Part shown: piece after piece, positions 1-7,850 of the stretch
Layout: the number at the start of each line of letters is the position of its first letter
Numbering within the stretch: the first letter of the stretch is position 1
From: Methylococcaceae bacterium UBA4132
GTDB lineage: Bacteria > Pseudomonadota > Gammaproteobacteria > Methylococcales > Methylomonadaceae
Reading direction: 5' to 3'
DNA: 14,197 nt
Assembly (NCBI GenBank): GCA_002380945.1
Contig: DFWO01000125.1
Span: 1-14,197, forward strand
Notes under the pieces: generated by a model
Told to the model about the DNA's origin: nothing
The model's input: the letters and a program-made list of their open reading frames with translations, nothing else
Database searches by the model: none
Program-made: the position numbers and the translations under genes

Positions 1-99
1 TGCATGCATCGCCAATGTACAATGGGCTGCCGTTGGGCGGCTGCTTTCTCTTATCATTATTTGCCAACTTTCTTTGGCTTCGGTGCGTTCAAAATACAT
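1..99 (-). CDS. Partial open frame running off the left edge, possibly the start of a transposase
   Basis: An ATG at 99-97 on the minus strand opens a frame that stays open for 33 codons to the edge of the window (MYFERTEAKESWQIMI...). It begins about 11 bases inside the 22-bp sequence that recurs inverted at the other end of the window. That layout, a repeated terminus followed at once by a reading frame, is what the end of an insertion sequence looks like. I do not recognise the peptide as a known transposase family. The open length is too short to prove coding, so this is a weak inference from position. Confidence 0.22.
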   Translation of the reverse strand, partial: MYFERTEAKESWQIMIRESSRPTAAHCTLAMHA

Positions 100-109
100 A
101 GCCTACACC

Positions 110-131
110 CTCTGTCAATGCGTAACTTCTA
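110..131. repeat. 22-bp terminal repeat, left copy (inverted relative to 14176-14197)
   Basis: The bases here, beginning CTCTGTCAATGCGTAACTTC, are the exact reverse complement of the last 22 bases of the window. Matching stops immediately inside, after the shared TA. This is consistent with two copies of one mobile element facing outward from the window, with its tip at about 130/131. The TA at the junction could be target sequence. The element itself is not in the window, so its family is unknown. Confidence 0.6.
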
Positions 132-190
132 TAATAGATGATGACTGTCGATTCAAATCACAAACACCGTAGCATCACTATTTTTTAGGC

Positions 191-231
191 AAAAAAATAT
201 CAGCTACTCGTCAACCAAGGAGCTGATATTT
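191..231 (-). terminator. Rho-independent terminator downstream of rpmE
   Basis: AAATATCAGCT (195-205) and AGCTGATATTT (221-231) are perfect 11-bp complementary arms around a 15-nt loop. Read on the minus strand, the stem ends in a run of U from the seven A residues at 191-197. It lies about 95 nt after the rpmE stop codon. A second, shorter 8-bp hairpin (293-300 with 315-322) stands directly after the stop codon but lacks a U tract. Confidence 0.75.
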
Positions 232-325
232 GGTATTCCATGATGACTTTTATAACCAACTGACCCGCGCGTTTTCCGCCGTATCAGTTCTTTTTCAGGT
301 AATGTTTAGACCAAACCTGAAAGAC

Positions 326-526
326 TTATTTACCGTATTTCTTACGGAATTTATCAACACGACCTGCTGTATCCACAACACGTTGTTTACCTGTATAAAA
401 AGGATGGCAAGAAGAACAAACCTCTATCTGCAAATCCTTAGTTAACACAGAGCCAGTCGTAAAGACATTACCACAACCGCAGGTCACGGTAATTTGTTTA
501 TAATTAGGATGAATTTCTGGTTTCAT
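326..526 (-). CDS. rpmE: 50S ribosomal protein L31, zinc-binding form
   Basis: This encodes a 66-residue protein of the bL31 family, a component of the large ribosomal subunit at the subunit interface. It shows the family signatures IHPNY near the N-terminus, HPFYTGKQR in the middle and GRVDKFRKKYG at the end. The four zinc ligands of the C+ form are all present (C16, C18, C37, C40), so this is the zinc-containing version rather than the zinc-free paralogue made under zinc starvation. Length is close to the 70 residues of the E. coli protein. The ATG at 526 has only a weak purine stretch (GAAAG) upstream. The gene is divergent from xthA, with a 97-nt shared upstream region, and ends at a strong hairpin terminator. 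Confidence 0.95.
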   Translation of the reverse strand: MKPEIHPNYKQITVTCGCGNVFTTGSVLTKDLQIEVCSSCHPFYTGKQRVVDTAGRVDKFRKKYGK

Positions 527-578
527 ATCACTTTCACATTAGCCTCAAGCGGGCTACCTACTTGATTAAAGAACCGCG

Positions 579-584
579 TATAAT
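579..584 (+). promoter_or_regulatory. Candidate -10 box for xthA
   Basis: A perfect TATAAT lies 39 nt before the xthA ATG in the divergent rpmE-xthA spacer. No convincing -35 hexamer is seen at 16-18 nt; TTGATT at 562-567 is too close. The call rests on the -10 match and location only. Confidence 0.35.
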
Positions 585-623
585 ACGGATTTAATAGCCA
601 ATTCGCAACCTAATTCATCATTC

Positions 624-1397
624 ATGCGCATTATTACCCTCAATGCCAATGGCATACGCTCAGCAGAACGCAAGGGCTTTTTTACTTGGATGCAGCAACA
701 AAACGCAGACATTATTTGCCTACAAGAAACCAAAGCACAAACGCACCAATTGGACACTGAGATTTTCTGCCCTGAAAATTACCACTGTTTTTATCATGAT
801 GCTGAAAAGAAAGGTTATAGTGGCGTAGCGTTGTATTGCAAACAACCGCCCGATCAAATAATTAATGGTCTAGGCTGGGCAGATATAGATAGCGAAGGAC
901 GATTTATTGAAGCGCAATTTGGACAACTGAGTGTTATTTCGCTGTACTTACCCTCTGGCTCTTCAGGCGAAGAACGACAAGCCTTTAAATTCAGCGTATT
1001 AGACCGCTTACTACCCTATCTACAACAACGTATTAGCGAAGGTCGGGATTTTATAATTTGCGGGGATTGGAATATTGCCCATCAAAACATTGACTTAAAA
1101 AACTGGCGCGGCAATCAAAAAAATTCAGGATTTTTGCCTGAAGAACGCGCGTGGCTGGATAAATTATTTGCTGAAAATCGTTGGCTAGATGCGTTTAGAC
1201 TCATCAATACAGAAGCCGAACAATATACTTGGTGGTCAAATCGTGGACAGGCGTGGATGAAAAATGTCGGTTGGCGTATTGATTATCAGATTATTAGTGA
1301 GTCGCTGAAAGATAAGGTAACAGCGGCGACTATTTACAAAGATGAACGCTTCTCCGATCACGCGCCTTTAATAATGGATTATGACTATTTACTATAA
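624..1397 (+). CDS. xthA: Exodeoxyribonuclease III (AP endonuclease)
   Basis: The product is 257 residues, of the exonuclease III/APE family of metal-dependent nucleases. These cleave DNA at abasic sites and degrade double-stranded DNA from 3' ends in base excision repair. Conserved elements appear in order: N7 in NANGIRSA, E35 in LQETK, Y108 in LYLPSG, D148 and N150 in GDWNIAH, D220 in GWRIDY, and the catalytic D245-H246 in FSDHAPL. The protein is slightly shorter than E. coli XthA (268 residues) but no catalytic element is missing. The ATG at 624 fits the conserved N-terminus, although no Shine-Dalgarno sequence is visible before it. The gene is convergent with hppA, and a long palindrome separates the two. 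Confidence 0.95.
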   Translation: MRIITLNANGIRSAERKGFFTWMQQQNADIICLQETKAQTHQLDTEIFCPENYHCFYHDAEKKGYSGVALYCKQPPDQIINGLGWADIDSEGRFIEAQFGQLSVISLYLPSGSSGEERQAFKFSVLDRLLPYLQQRISEGRDFIICGDWNIAHQNIDLKNWRGNQKNSGFLPEERAWLDKLFAENRWLDAFRLINTEAEQYTWWSNRGQAWMKNVGWRIDYQIISESLKDKVTAATIYKDERFSDHAPLIMDYDYLL

Positions 1398-1406
1398 GCA
1401 ATACAG

Positions 1407-1474
1407 TCCACGAAAATCACAAAAAGCACGAAAAATAGGATTAATATTTTCGTGTTTTTCGTGTTTTTCGTGGA
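1407..1474. terminator. Long palindrome between convergent xthA and hppA, probable bidirectional terminator and repeat
   Basis: The arms 1407-1437 and 1445-1474 are near-perfect inverted repeats of about 30 bp around a 7-nt loop (GGATTAA). Each arm is itself built from three roughly 10-bp units of the type CACGAAAAA. The element fills almost the whole space between the xthA stop (1397) and the hppA stop (1501). Either transcript would form a long hairpin carrying U-rich segments. Similar CACGAAAA palindromes recur as dispersed repeats in environmental bacteria, as far as I recall; copy number here is unknown. Confidence 0.6.
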
Positions 1475-1500
1475 TATTGGTTTTAAAGAATCCTCAGTGT

Positions 1501-3639
1501 TTAAAAACTAAACCAACCCGAACCAAATGAAGTTGCAAATACCAAACTCACGATACTCATCAATTTAATTAAAATGTTGAGTGCAGGACCACTGGTGTCT
1601 TTAAACGGATCGCCGACAGTATCACCGACTACCGCAGCTTTATGCGCTTCAGAACCTTTACCGCCATGTTGTCCTGTTTCGATAAATTTCTTCGCGTTAT
1701 CCCACGCACCGCCTGCATTTGCCATCATCACGGCTAATAAAAAGCCTGATGACATTGTGCCGACCAACATACCAGCCAATGCTTCTTTGCCTAATACCAT
1801 ACCCACGATTAACGGCACGATAACCGCTAATGCACCAGGAATAATCATTTCTTTCAACGCCGTTTCGGTACTGATACCGACACAGGCGGCATAGTCAGGT
1901 TTGCCAGTACCTTCCATTAAGCCTTCAATGACTAGAAACTGACGACGGACTTCAACGACAATTTCTTGCGCCGCTTTACCAACAGCCGTCATAGTGAGTG
2001 CTGAAAATAAGTACGGCATCATGGCACCAATTAAAATTCCTGGCAGCATGGTTGGGTCTAATAGATTCAAATGCTCAATTTTTGCCGCTGTCACATAAGC
2101 CGCTAATAAGGCTAACGCAGTTAAAATCGCTGAACCAATCGCAAAACCTTTACCTGTTGCGGCTGTAGTGTTGCCCAAGCTGTCTAAGGCATCAGTACGA
2201 TGACGCACTTCACTGGGTAAATGACTCATTTCTGCAATACCACCCGCATTATCAGCGACAGGACCATAAGCATCGGTTGCCAGCGTAACACCTAGCGTGC
2301 TGAGCATACCAACACCTGATAGTGCAACGGCATACAGACCCGCTGTAATCGAACCATCGGCTTTATGTCCTAACCAGATGCTGAGCAAAATAGCGACCGC
2401 AACAATCAGCACCGGTAATACGGTACTCATCATACCTACTGCTAAACCTTGAATAATCGTAGTTGCTGCGCCTGTTTGAGTAGCATGAGCAATCGACAAA
2501 GTAGGCTTTTCGGTATAAGCAGTAAAATATTCAGTAACATAAGCAATGGCATTACCTGCAATCAAGCCGACTAAAATGACCAACCAATAATTGATACTCA
2601 CGCCAGACAGCAACACGGCGAATAACGTCAACCCCAAAACAACAACAGATGCTCCCCACACTGAACGGCGTAAGGCTTTCAATAAATCTTCTAAGCTTGC
2701 TTGCTCATTAATTTTAGCGACTTGTTTTCTAAGAAAATGATGAATACGTCCCATAACAGATTCATCTGAGAAAGGTCGGGCATGAGTGACATCTTGTTCT
2801 TCACCGATAACAACATAAATGCCAAATAGACTGGAAATAATACCCACTGCTGCCACTAAAAATGGCAAACCAATAAACGCTGCCGCAGACTTACCACCAA
2901 TAACCGCACCGAGCGTAGCGGCGGCAATAATTGAACCGCTATAACTTTCAAATAAGTCAGCACCCATGCCCGCGACATCACCAACATTATCGCCCACGTT
3001 ATCAGCAATAACGGCTGGATTACGGGGATCATCTTCGGGGATGCCTTTTTCAACTTTACCGACTAAATCCGCACCCACATCCGCCGCTTTGGTATAAATA
3101 CCGCCGCCGACTCTGGCAAATAATGCGATAGAACTCGCACCAAAACCAAAACCTGTTACATAAACCAATTGATTAGGATCGCCGTTAAAAATTAAAAACA
3201 GCACCGTCATACCGATTAAGCTAAAGCTGACGACTGACATCCCCATAATCGCGCCACTACCAAAGGCAACGCGTAAACCTTCATGCAAACCACGACTAGC
3301 AGCTGAGGCAGTACGCACGTTAGCGCGTACGGCGACATACATACCTAAATAACCCGCGCCTGCTGAGGCAATCGCACCCACCACAAAACACAGCGAAGTT
3401 TGCCAATGTTGAAAAATGGCAAGAATCACTGCCACAATCAGCACAAAAATTGCCAACACGCGATATTCACGTCGTAAAAACTCCGACGCGCCCTCTTGAA
3501 TAGCCAATGCAATCACCTGCATGGCATGACTTCCTGTATCATAACTCAGCACTTTTTTCGTATGCCAGATAACAAATCCGACCCCGATAAGCCCCATTAT
3601 TAATGCCATGATGACTGACACCGATGCTTGAAACATCAT
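1501..3639 (-). CDS. hppA: Membrane-bound ion-translocating pyrophosphatase (K+-dependent type)
   Basis: This encodes a 712-residue integral membrane protein of the M-PPase family, which couples pyrophosphate hydrolysis to H+ (or Na+) export across the inner membrane. The substrate site is intact: DVGADLVGKVE begins at D187, and the tandem DNVGDNVGD has aspartates at 213, 217 and 221. GNTTAATGKG at 489-498 has A493 and G496 where K+-independent enzymes carry K and T, which marks the K+-dependent subfamily. I cannot decide by eye between H+ and Na+ transport. Tandem ATG codons (3639 and 3636) lie behind a strong GGAGG at 3645-3649. In Methylococcus capsulatus the homologue is co-transcribed with the PPi-dependent phosphofructokinase gene; no such gene is adjacent here. 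The upstream same-strand gene ends 102 nt away. Confidence 0.95.
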   Translation of the reverse strand: MMFQASVSVIMALIMGLIGVGFVIWHTKKVLSYDTGSHAMQVIALAIQEGASEFLRREYRVLAIFVLIVAVILAIFQHWQTSLCFVVGAIASAGAGYLGMYVAVRANVRTASAASRGLHEGLRVAFGSGAIMGMSVVSFSLIGMTVLFLIFNGDPNQLVYVTGFGFGASSIALFARVGGGIYTKAADVGADLVGKVEKGIPEDDPRNPAVIADNVGDNVGDVAGMGADLFESYSGSIIAAATLGAVIGGKSAAAFIGLPFLVAAVGIISSLFGIYVVIGEEQDVTHARPFSDESVMGRIHHFLRKQVAKINEQASLEDLLKALRRSVWGASVVVLGLTLFAVLLSGVSINYWLVILVGLIAGNAIAYVTEYFTAYTEKPTLSIAHATQTGAATTIIQGLAVGMMSTVLPVLIVAVAILLSIWLGHKADGSITAGLYAVALSGVGMLSTLGVTLATDAYGPVADNAGGIAEMSHLPSEVRHRTDALDSLGNTTAATGKGFAIGSAILTALALLAAYVTAAKIEHLNLLDPTMLPGILIGAMMPYLFSALTMTAVGKAAQEIVVEVRRQFLVIEGLMEGTGKPDYAACVGISTETALKEMIIPGALAVIVPLIVGMVLGKEALAGMLVGTMSSGFLLAVMMANAGGAWDNAKKFIETGQHGGKGSEAHKAAVVGDTVGDPFKDTSGPALNILIKLMSIVSLVFATSFGSGWFSF

Positions 3640-3741
3640 AACTTCCTCCCCCCCATTTGGTTAGTTTGACACCCGCTTATTCGCACGGGCTATTTTTTAT
3701 TGTTGTTTTTATAGTCATCAAATCCCCCTTAACACCCCCGA

Positions 3742-5211
3742 TTATTTTTTATCTAATAACATAAGCTCTTGAATCAGTGCTTTTCTAACATCAATCGCTT
3801 GCATATCCAAGCGTTTAATAGATGGACTGTTGGTAAATGTTAAAAACTCCAAGCCTTTATCGCCTTTTTCGACCAGAAAATCAGTGGTAGCCACTTTATA
3901 CACTTTGTTTGCCTCAATAGATTGCTGATTAACAAGCCACTGACCATTAACCCGCGCCACATTAGCAAAATGTAAAAAACTGCCTTTACCTTGATTTTGC
4001 TGATTAGCATTAAGAGCCTTTTCCAGCAACTCACCCGACAACTGCACTAAATACACCTTACCACCAAATGGCATAATTTTGATGACATCATATTCAGTGA
4101 TAGCCCCAGCGGGAATAATATCGTCTATACGAATAGAACCGCTGTTATACAACGATAAATCGGCTTCTGGATAAGCGTGTAAAAAAGCCTGAGCAATCAC
4201 ATCAGTCAAGGCAGTCGGTTTATTGCGTACACTGGCTTCCAAACCATCTAAAGCTTCTTTGGTATGACAGACAATATGCTCAGGTTCAAAGCCTTGTTTT
4301 CTGAATAAATCAAACGCTTGTTGTTGCCATTGCTTAACTAATACTTCCGTGTCTGCATCGAACGGCATAGATTCATCCAAAAACACCAACTTGGATTCTA
4401 TGCTTTTTGTGCCGCTTTGTTTATCTACACTGATACGATGAATAAACGCCGATTTTGCATTAGCATCGGCTTTAGTAATCGGTACTAAATGCGCACCACG
4501 AAACAAATACATATTTTCGTGTTCATGACCACCGATAATCAAATCCACGCCCTCTAATTTTTCTGCAAAGGCAATATCATCGGTAAATTCTTGATGGGTG
4601 ACTAACACAATCATGTCAACTTGCAGTTTTAGTCGCTGTATCGCTTTTTGTGCGGCAGTCAACGGATCAGAAATTGACACAAAATCAGGTTTTAATTCGG
4701 GGAGAGTAATGCCAATTAAACCCACTTTCACACCATCGACATTCAAAATAACAGTTTCTTGGCTGTGGGCGAACAGTTTTTGCGTGTCACTATCGAGAAC
4801 ATTAGACGAGAAAAAAACCGTTTTCGCCTCGCTTAAGCGTTGCAATAATGCTTTTTTGCCTATATCAAATTCATGATTACCAAAGGTCGCATAATCCCAA
4901 TGCAGATGATTAAACACATCAATCATTTGCTTACCCGCCAAGGGTTCGCCATTCAATTTAGACGTACCAATTGCCGAAGGACTTAATAAATCCCCCGCCA
5001 ACACGCTGTAAGTATGCGGATTTTCAGCTTTTAACTGTTTTTGCAACGTTGCCACACGCGCCAAGCCGCCCGTTTTACCCGCATTTAACGGCGATATTTC
5101 ATAGACATCATTGAGCTGTAATAGGGTGAAGGTTATTTTTTGCGGCGCGGTACTACAAGCCGACAGGCTTAACAGCAAAGCTATGACCAGCAACCGATAG
5201 ACTTTAGACAT
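3742..5211 (-). CDS. 5'-nucleotidase/UshA-family metallophosphatase lipoprotein
   Basis: The product is 489 residues. The start at 5211 is preferred over an upstream in-frame ATG (5253) because GGAG stands 7 nt before it and the signal peptide begins exactly there. Residues 1-18 are a hydrophobic lipoprotein signal ending in lipobox LSAC with C19. Serine at +2 suggests an outer-membrane, periplasm-facing anchor. The metallophosphatase domain shows NDVYE (D35), GDLLS (D74), GNHEFD (N112, H113), THQE (H206) and GGHEHE (H229, H231). The C-terminal nucleotidase domain has NSGSIR at 356-361 and a MPFGG motif. The family hydrolyses nucleotides or UDP-sugars to salvage nucleosides and phosphate; the exact substrate cannot be read. 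Unlike UshA, which has DxH in the first motif, this protein has D-V-Y. The gene lies 73 nt downstream of the TerD-domain gene on the same strand. Confidence 0.85.
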   Translation of the reverse strand: MSKVYRLLVIALLLSLSACSTAPQKITFTLLQLNDVYEISPLNAGKTGGLARVATLQKQLKAENPHTYSVLAGDLLSPSAIGTSKLNGEPLAGKQMIDVFNHLHWDYATFGNHEFDIGKKALLQRLSEAKTVFFSSNVLDSDTQKLFAHSQETVILNVDGVKVGLIGITLPELKPDFVSISDPLTAAQKAIQRLKLQVDMIVLVTHQEFTDDIAFAEKLEGVDLIIGGHEHENMYLFRGAHLVPITKADANAKSAFIHRISVDKQSGTKSIESKLVFLDESMPFDADTEVLVKQWQQQAFDLFRKQGFEPEHIVCHTKEALDGLEASVRNKPTALTDVIAQAFLHAYPEADLSLYNSGSIRIDDIIPAGAITEYDVIKIMPFGGKVYLVQLSGELLEKALNANQQNQGKGSFLHFANVARVNGQWLVNQQSIEANKVYKVATTDFLVEKGDKGLEFLTFTNSPSIKRLDMQAIDVRKALIQELMLLDKK

Positions 5212-5283
5212 GAAAACTCCGTTATGCGTTGGTTTTGTAGGATGAGCTAACACAAGGAAGCCTATCTCCTATACAATTACGTT

Positions 5284-6342
5284 TTAGCCATTGTTAACAT
5301 AATTTTGTGATGCTCTATTGCCCAGCATAGCGGCAATTTTTTCTCCTAACCGCGCCCCATATATGGCTAAGGCAAATGCAATACTGCCACCAATCAACAT
5401 TTTAATTATGCTGAAATCGGCAAAACCATTCGGCGTAAAAAAGCCGTTGGAAAGTAGTAATATCAGGCTAAAAAAAGCCGCTATCGCGGGTTCTAAAACA
5501 CGAATAGAAGGCGATATTAAACCAATAATTATACCGCCGATTAAAAAACTGAGTGAAAATGAAACGACTTCGACTAAATAGCGAAAACTGTGCGGTATGA
5601 ATGTCAGAAACCAGTTCGTTTGAAACAATCCAGCAATAGCAATTTCAGCAATAATAAATATAACCAAGCTAGCTAACATCCACCCCCAAGAAAAACGCTT
5701 AAGTGATTTAATGCCCGCTCTAACATTTTCAGGACTAACAAGGTTACGCACGTCAGGTAATTCTGATTTAATCGTATCAAAAACAGGACTCAAATCATGA
5801 TTAGATTGGCTGTCATTGACAATATCTGGTGGCGATATTCTTGCCGCTGATTGTCTATTAAATTCAGTGCCAAATTGTGTTGCTAAAAACTCCATGCCTT
5901 GCTGATAACCTTGTCCCAATGCTCTAAATTTCCATTGCTGATTTTTAAAATACAGCTCACCTAAAATTAAAGACTGTAACCCAGTGTTTTCAGGCGTAAA
6001 AACTGATATGTCTTTTACTTCTATAGCCAAATTTTGCAATCCAGACAAAGAATTAGGACTAGCTATAGCAAACACAATTTTACGAACATCCGATGAAATT
6101 TTATGCAAAGCAATGCGAAAAACGGGCTTACCCGCCTTAAGCGACAAAGACATAAAATCAGCTTGTGTATCAACTTCACCATTAAGATAAATAAAATCAC
6201 TGTCAGAACGCACTTTTTCTGTTTCATTCAGCGCAAATGCCGCAACATCAACAAGCGCATCAAAAGGCACCCATGAAATTAAAATATCAATGGTGTCAGA
6301 CTGATTTATAGCAATATTTGCCCCTGCCTGCATAGTATTCAT
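5284..6342 (-). CDS. TerD-domain protein fused to four C-terminal membrane segments
   Basis: The product is 352 residues. ATG 6342 is chosen over an upstream ATG (6435) because AAAGGAG lies 8 nt before it and the TerD homology begins just inside. Residues about 1-165 are TerD-like: VDVAAFALNE, DSDFIYLNG, then the diagnostic LGELYFKNQQWKFRALGQGY at 127-146. TerD domains bind calcium and belong to tellurium-resistance/stress systems. Here the usual acidic FDLD metal motif is reduced to VDVAA, so calcium binding is uncertain. A polar linker (165-215) leads to four hydrophobic spans at about 219-240, 256-278, 284-303 and 311-331, so the TerD domain is probably tethered to the inner membrane. No terZABCE partners are nearby. 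I do not know a named function. Confidence 0.75.
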   Translation of the reverse strand: MNTMQAGANIAINQSDTIDILISWVPFDALVDVAAFALNETEKVRSDSDFIYLNGEVDTQADFMSLSLKAGKPVFRIALHKISSDVRKIVFAIASPNSLSGLQNLAIEVKDISVFTPENTGLQSLILGELYFKNQQWKFRALGQGYQQGMEFLATQFGTEFNRQSAARISPPDIVNDSQSNHDLSPVFDTIKSELPDVRNLVSPENVRAGIKSLKRFSWGWMLASLVIFIIAEIAIAGLFQTNWFLTFIPHSFRYLVEVVSFSLSFLIGGIIIGLISPSIRVLEPAIAAFFSLILLLSNGFFTPNGFADFSIIKMLIGGSIAFALAIYGARLGEKIAAMLGNRASQNYVNNG

Positions 6343-6394
6343 AACGATACTCCTTTGTCTTAGATTGTAGTGCAATAAAATGTGCTGCCATAGG

Positions 6395-6415
6395 AAGCGC
6401 ATCTTATCGTGTTGC
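6395..6415. repeat. 21-bp dispersed repeat, copy 1
   Basis: The sequence around GCGCATCTTATCG matches 8184-8204 at 20 of 21 positions (T versus C after ATCG). Both copies directly follow the end of a minus-strand unit: here the stop codon of the Uma2 pseudogene, there the inverse core site behind the SHOCT gene. Confidence 0.5.
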
Positions 6416-7026
6416 TTAACTTTCCCATGTTTCAAATACTTCCGTTAAATCAATTTCTAATTCTGGAAATAAATGTGGAATGGCAATACCATTATCAGGG
6501 TACATGGCTTTTAATTGATAAATATCCGCCTCATTTAAAACAAACTGATAAACCGCCTTTTCATAAGGATAAACCAACCAATATTCTGTTACCCCTGCCT
6601 CTTGATACAACTCATATTTAACCGTCATTTCCCGTTTTGAATTACCTTTCGATAATATCTCAATAATCCAATCAGGTGCGCCATTACAACCTTGTTCATC
6701 TAAAAATTCTGGATTACAAATCACACATAAATCAGGTTGTACCACCGTATAAACCTCTTCATTTTTTAATAACGATTTTTTGCGGTCATATAAACGCACA
6801 TCAAATGGTGCGGCGAATAATCGACATTTTTTACGCAAAAAAAGTTGGCTAATAGTCGGCTTAAGTTGGTTGAAATTGTCTGATGCTATACATTCGGTGC
6901 AGGATATATTAAAACAATTTTGCCTTTAATTAATTCAACCGTTTCCATTTTGTGCCAAGTCAAATATTCGGAATAACTATAGGTTTTATTCAAATCCAAT
7001 TGTGAAAGCTGAGTTATTTTTGGCAT
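6416..7026 (-). pseudogene. Uma2-family (DUF820) putative endonuclease, disrupted
   Basis: Uma2 proteins are about 190-residue PD-(D/E)XK-fold putative nucleases that occur in many copies in cyanobacteria and some gammaproteobacteria. The N-terminus is read from ATG 7026, behind an AGGA sequence: MPKITQLSQLDLNKTYSYSE and onward to the typical VELIKGKIV and YPAPN. A TAG at 6888-6886 interrupts it at codon 47. After HQTISTNLSRLLANF the frame shifts at a seven-base T run (plus-strand A at 6837-6843); one more T would restore the frame. The rest is then intact: LFAAPFDVRLY, VQPDLCVI, APDWIIEILS, KYELYQEAGVTEYWLVYP. An in-frame ATG at 6838 could start a 140-residue C-terminal fragment, but that fragment lacks the N-terminal third of the fold. 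The homopolymer shift might be a sequencing error; the TAG would still remain. Confidence 0.8.
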
Positions 7027-7040
7027 GGTTTAATCCTGAT

Positions 7041-7166
7041 TTATTGAGTTACTTTGCTATTTAATACCATTTCATGTAGGTTGGGCTGGCGATAGCCAAC
7101 CTAACAAAACCCGCGTGTATTAGTTTTATGTTGGGTTGCCAAAAAACGGCAACCCAACCTACGATG
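7041..7166. repeat. Double-hairpin palindromic repeat, copy A (87-bp core 7076-7162)
   Basis: The core begins GTAGGTTGGG (7076-7085) and ends with its exact complement CCCAACCTAC (7153-7162). Inside are two hairpins: TAGGTTGG/CCAACCTA (7077-7084 with 7096-7103) and a perfect 11-bp GTTGGGTTGCC/GGCAACCCAAC (7130-7140 with 7148-7158). The core differs from copy B at 7976-8062 at only four positions. Less conserved similarity extends about 35-40 bp to the left. No coding function; it looks like a MITE- or REP-like dispersed element. Confidence 0.8.
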
Positions 7167-7176
7167 CTACAATTAA

Positions 7177-7782
7177 TTAATCTGTCTGTTTAATCATTGC
7201 CACTAAAATACCCACAATCTTATTCACATCCGTAATGTAATATTCGGGTAAATCAATATAAGCAATATTATTTTCATATTTTAATAATTTCCATGTGCTT
7301 CCTGTAGTTACTGCACCGTAAATCGCTGGTAAATGTTGCCCTTCTTTATCATTAAATAAACTTGCTGCATACATTTCAGAAATACATTGACCTAAACCAC
7401 TAGAAATTGATTCATTTTTAGCCTCAACCACAGTAATAATTGGGCTACTCATATAAAACTGTTCACTGGATTTACTGATAATAAAATCACAAAATCCAGT
7501 TAGATTTTTTTCTTTATTCACATCTAAGTTAATACCTGAAAAAAAACTAATTTTATTATCGAGTTTTCGCCTAACTTCTAATAAAACATTAGAAATAATC
7601 AATTCTGACCGCGCCTTTTCCGTGCTAATTGCCATCGCAAGCGGCAGGTTATACTGTAAAGTAGTTAATAAATAATCACTAACTGGAATTTCGGGGATTT
7701 GCGAGAATAAATCCTGATTTTCAATCACTTGAATACCTAGTTCTTGTTTAACTTTTTTTAAAGTGAAATCACTGTATGACAT
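7177..7782 (-). CDS. PD-(D/E)XK nuclease-like hypothetical protein
   Basis: The protein is 201 residues, soluble, with no signal or membrane segment. The arrangement E60, D99 (GFCDFIIS), E120-x-K122 (VVEAKNE) and Q132 (GLGQCISEMYAA) matches the core of the PD-(D/E)XK nuclease/restriction-endonuclease-like fold. I recall similar proteins of unknown function, with the same AIYGAVTTGSTWK stretch, in cyanobacteria and sulfur- or methane-oxidising gammaproteobacteria. No methyltransferase or other partner is adjacent, so a restriction system is not supported. The ribosome binding site before ATG 7782 is weak (GGA at about -11). It sits between two copies of the same 87-bp palindromic repeat, next to the Uma2 pseudogene, which suggests an accessory, gene-turnover region. 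Confidence 0.65.
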   Translation of the reverse strand: MSYSDFTLKKVKQELGIQVIENQDLFSQIPEIPVSDYLLTTLQYNLPLAMAISTEKARSELIISNVLLEVRRKLDNKISFFSGINLDVNKEKNLTGFCDFIISKSSEQFYMSSPIITVVEAKNESISSGLGQCISEMYAASLFNDKEGQHLPAIYGAVTTGSTWKLLKYENNIAYIDLPEYYITDVNKIVGILVAMIKQTD

Positions 7783-7850
7783 CGGTTTATTCCATTATTT
7801 AACTTTTAATAACGAAGCGTATTTCGCTGAATGAAATTTTTAAACATGCT

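Noticed and set aside
3671..3700. ACCCG...CGGGC followed by a T-rich stretch as a terminator
   Set aside because: The stem is only four good pairs, and the T run follows on the plus strand where no gene precedes it.
5212..5253. Upstream ATG at 5253 as start of the nucleotidase lipoprotein
   Set aside because: It would add 14 residues before a classic lipoprotein signal peptide; the ATG at 5211 has a proper GGAG site.
6343..6435. Upstream ATG at 6435 as start of the TerD-domain protein
   Set aside because: The extra 31 residues overlap the Uma2 gene end, are unlike TerD, and the strong AAAGGAG precedes ATG 6342 instead.
6416..6838. Treating the 140-residue Uma2 fragment as an intact gene
   Set aside because: The homologous N-terminus continues upstream to ATG 7026 through a frameshift and a stop codon, so the fragment is the tail of a pseudogene.
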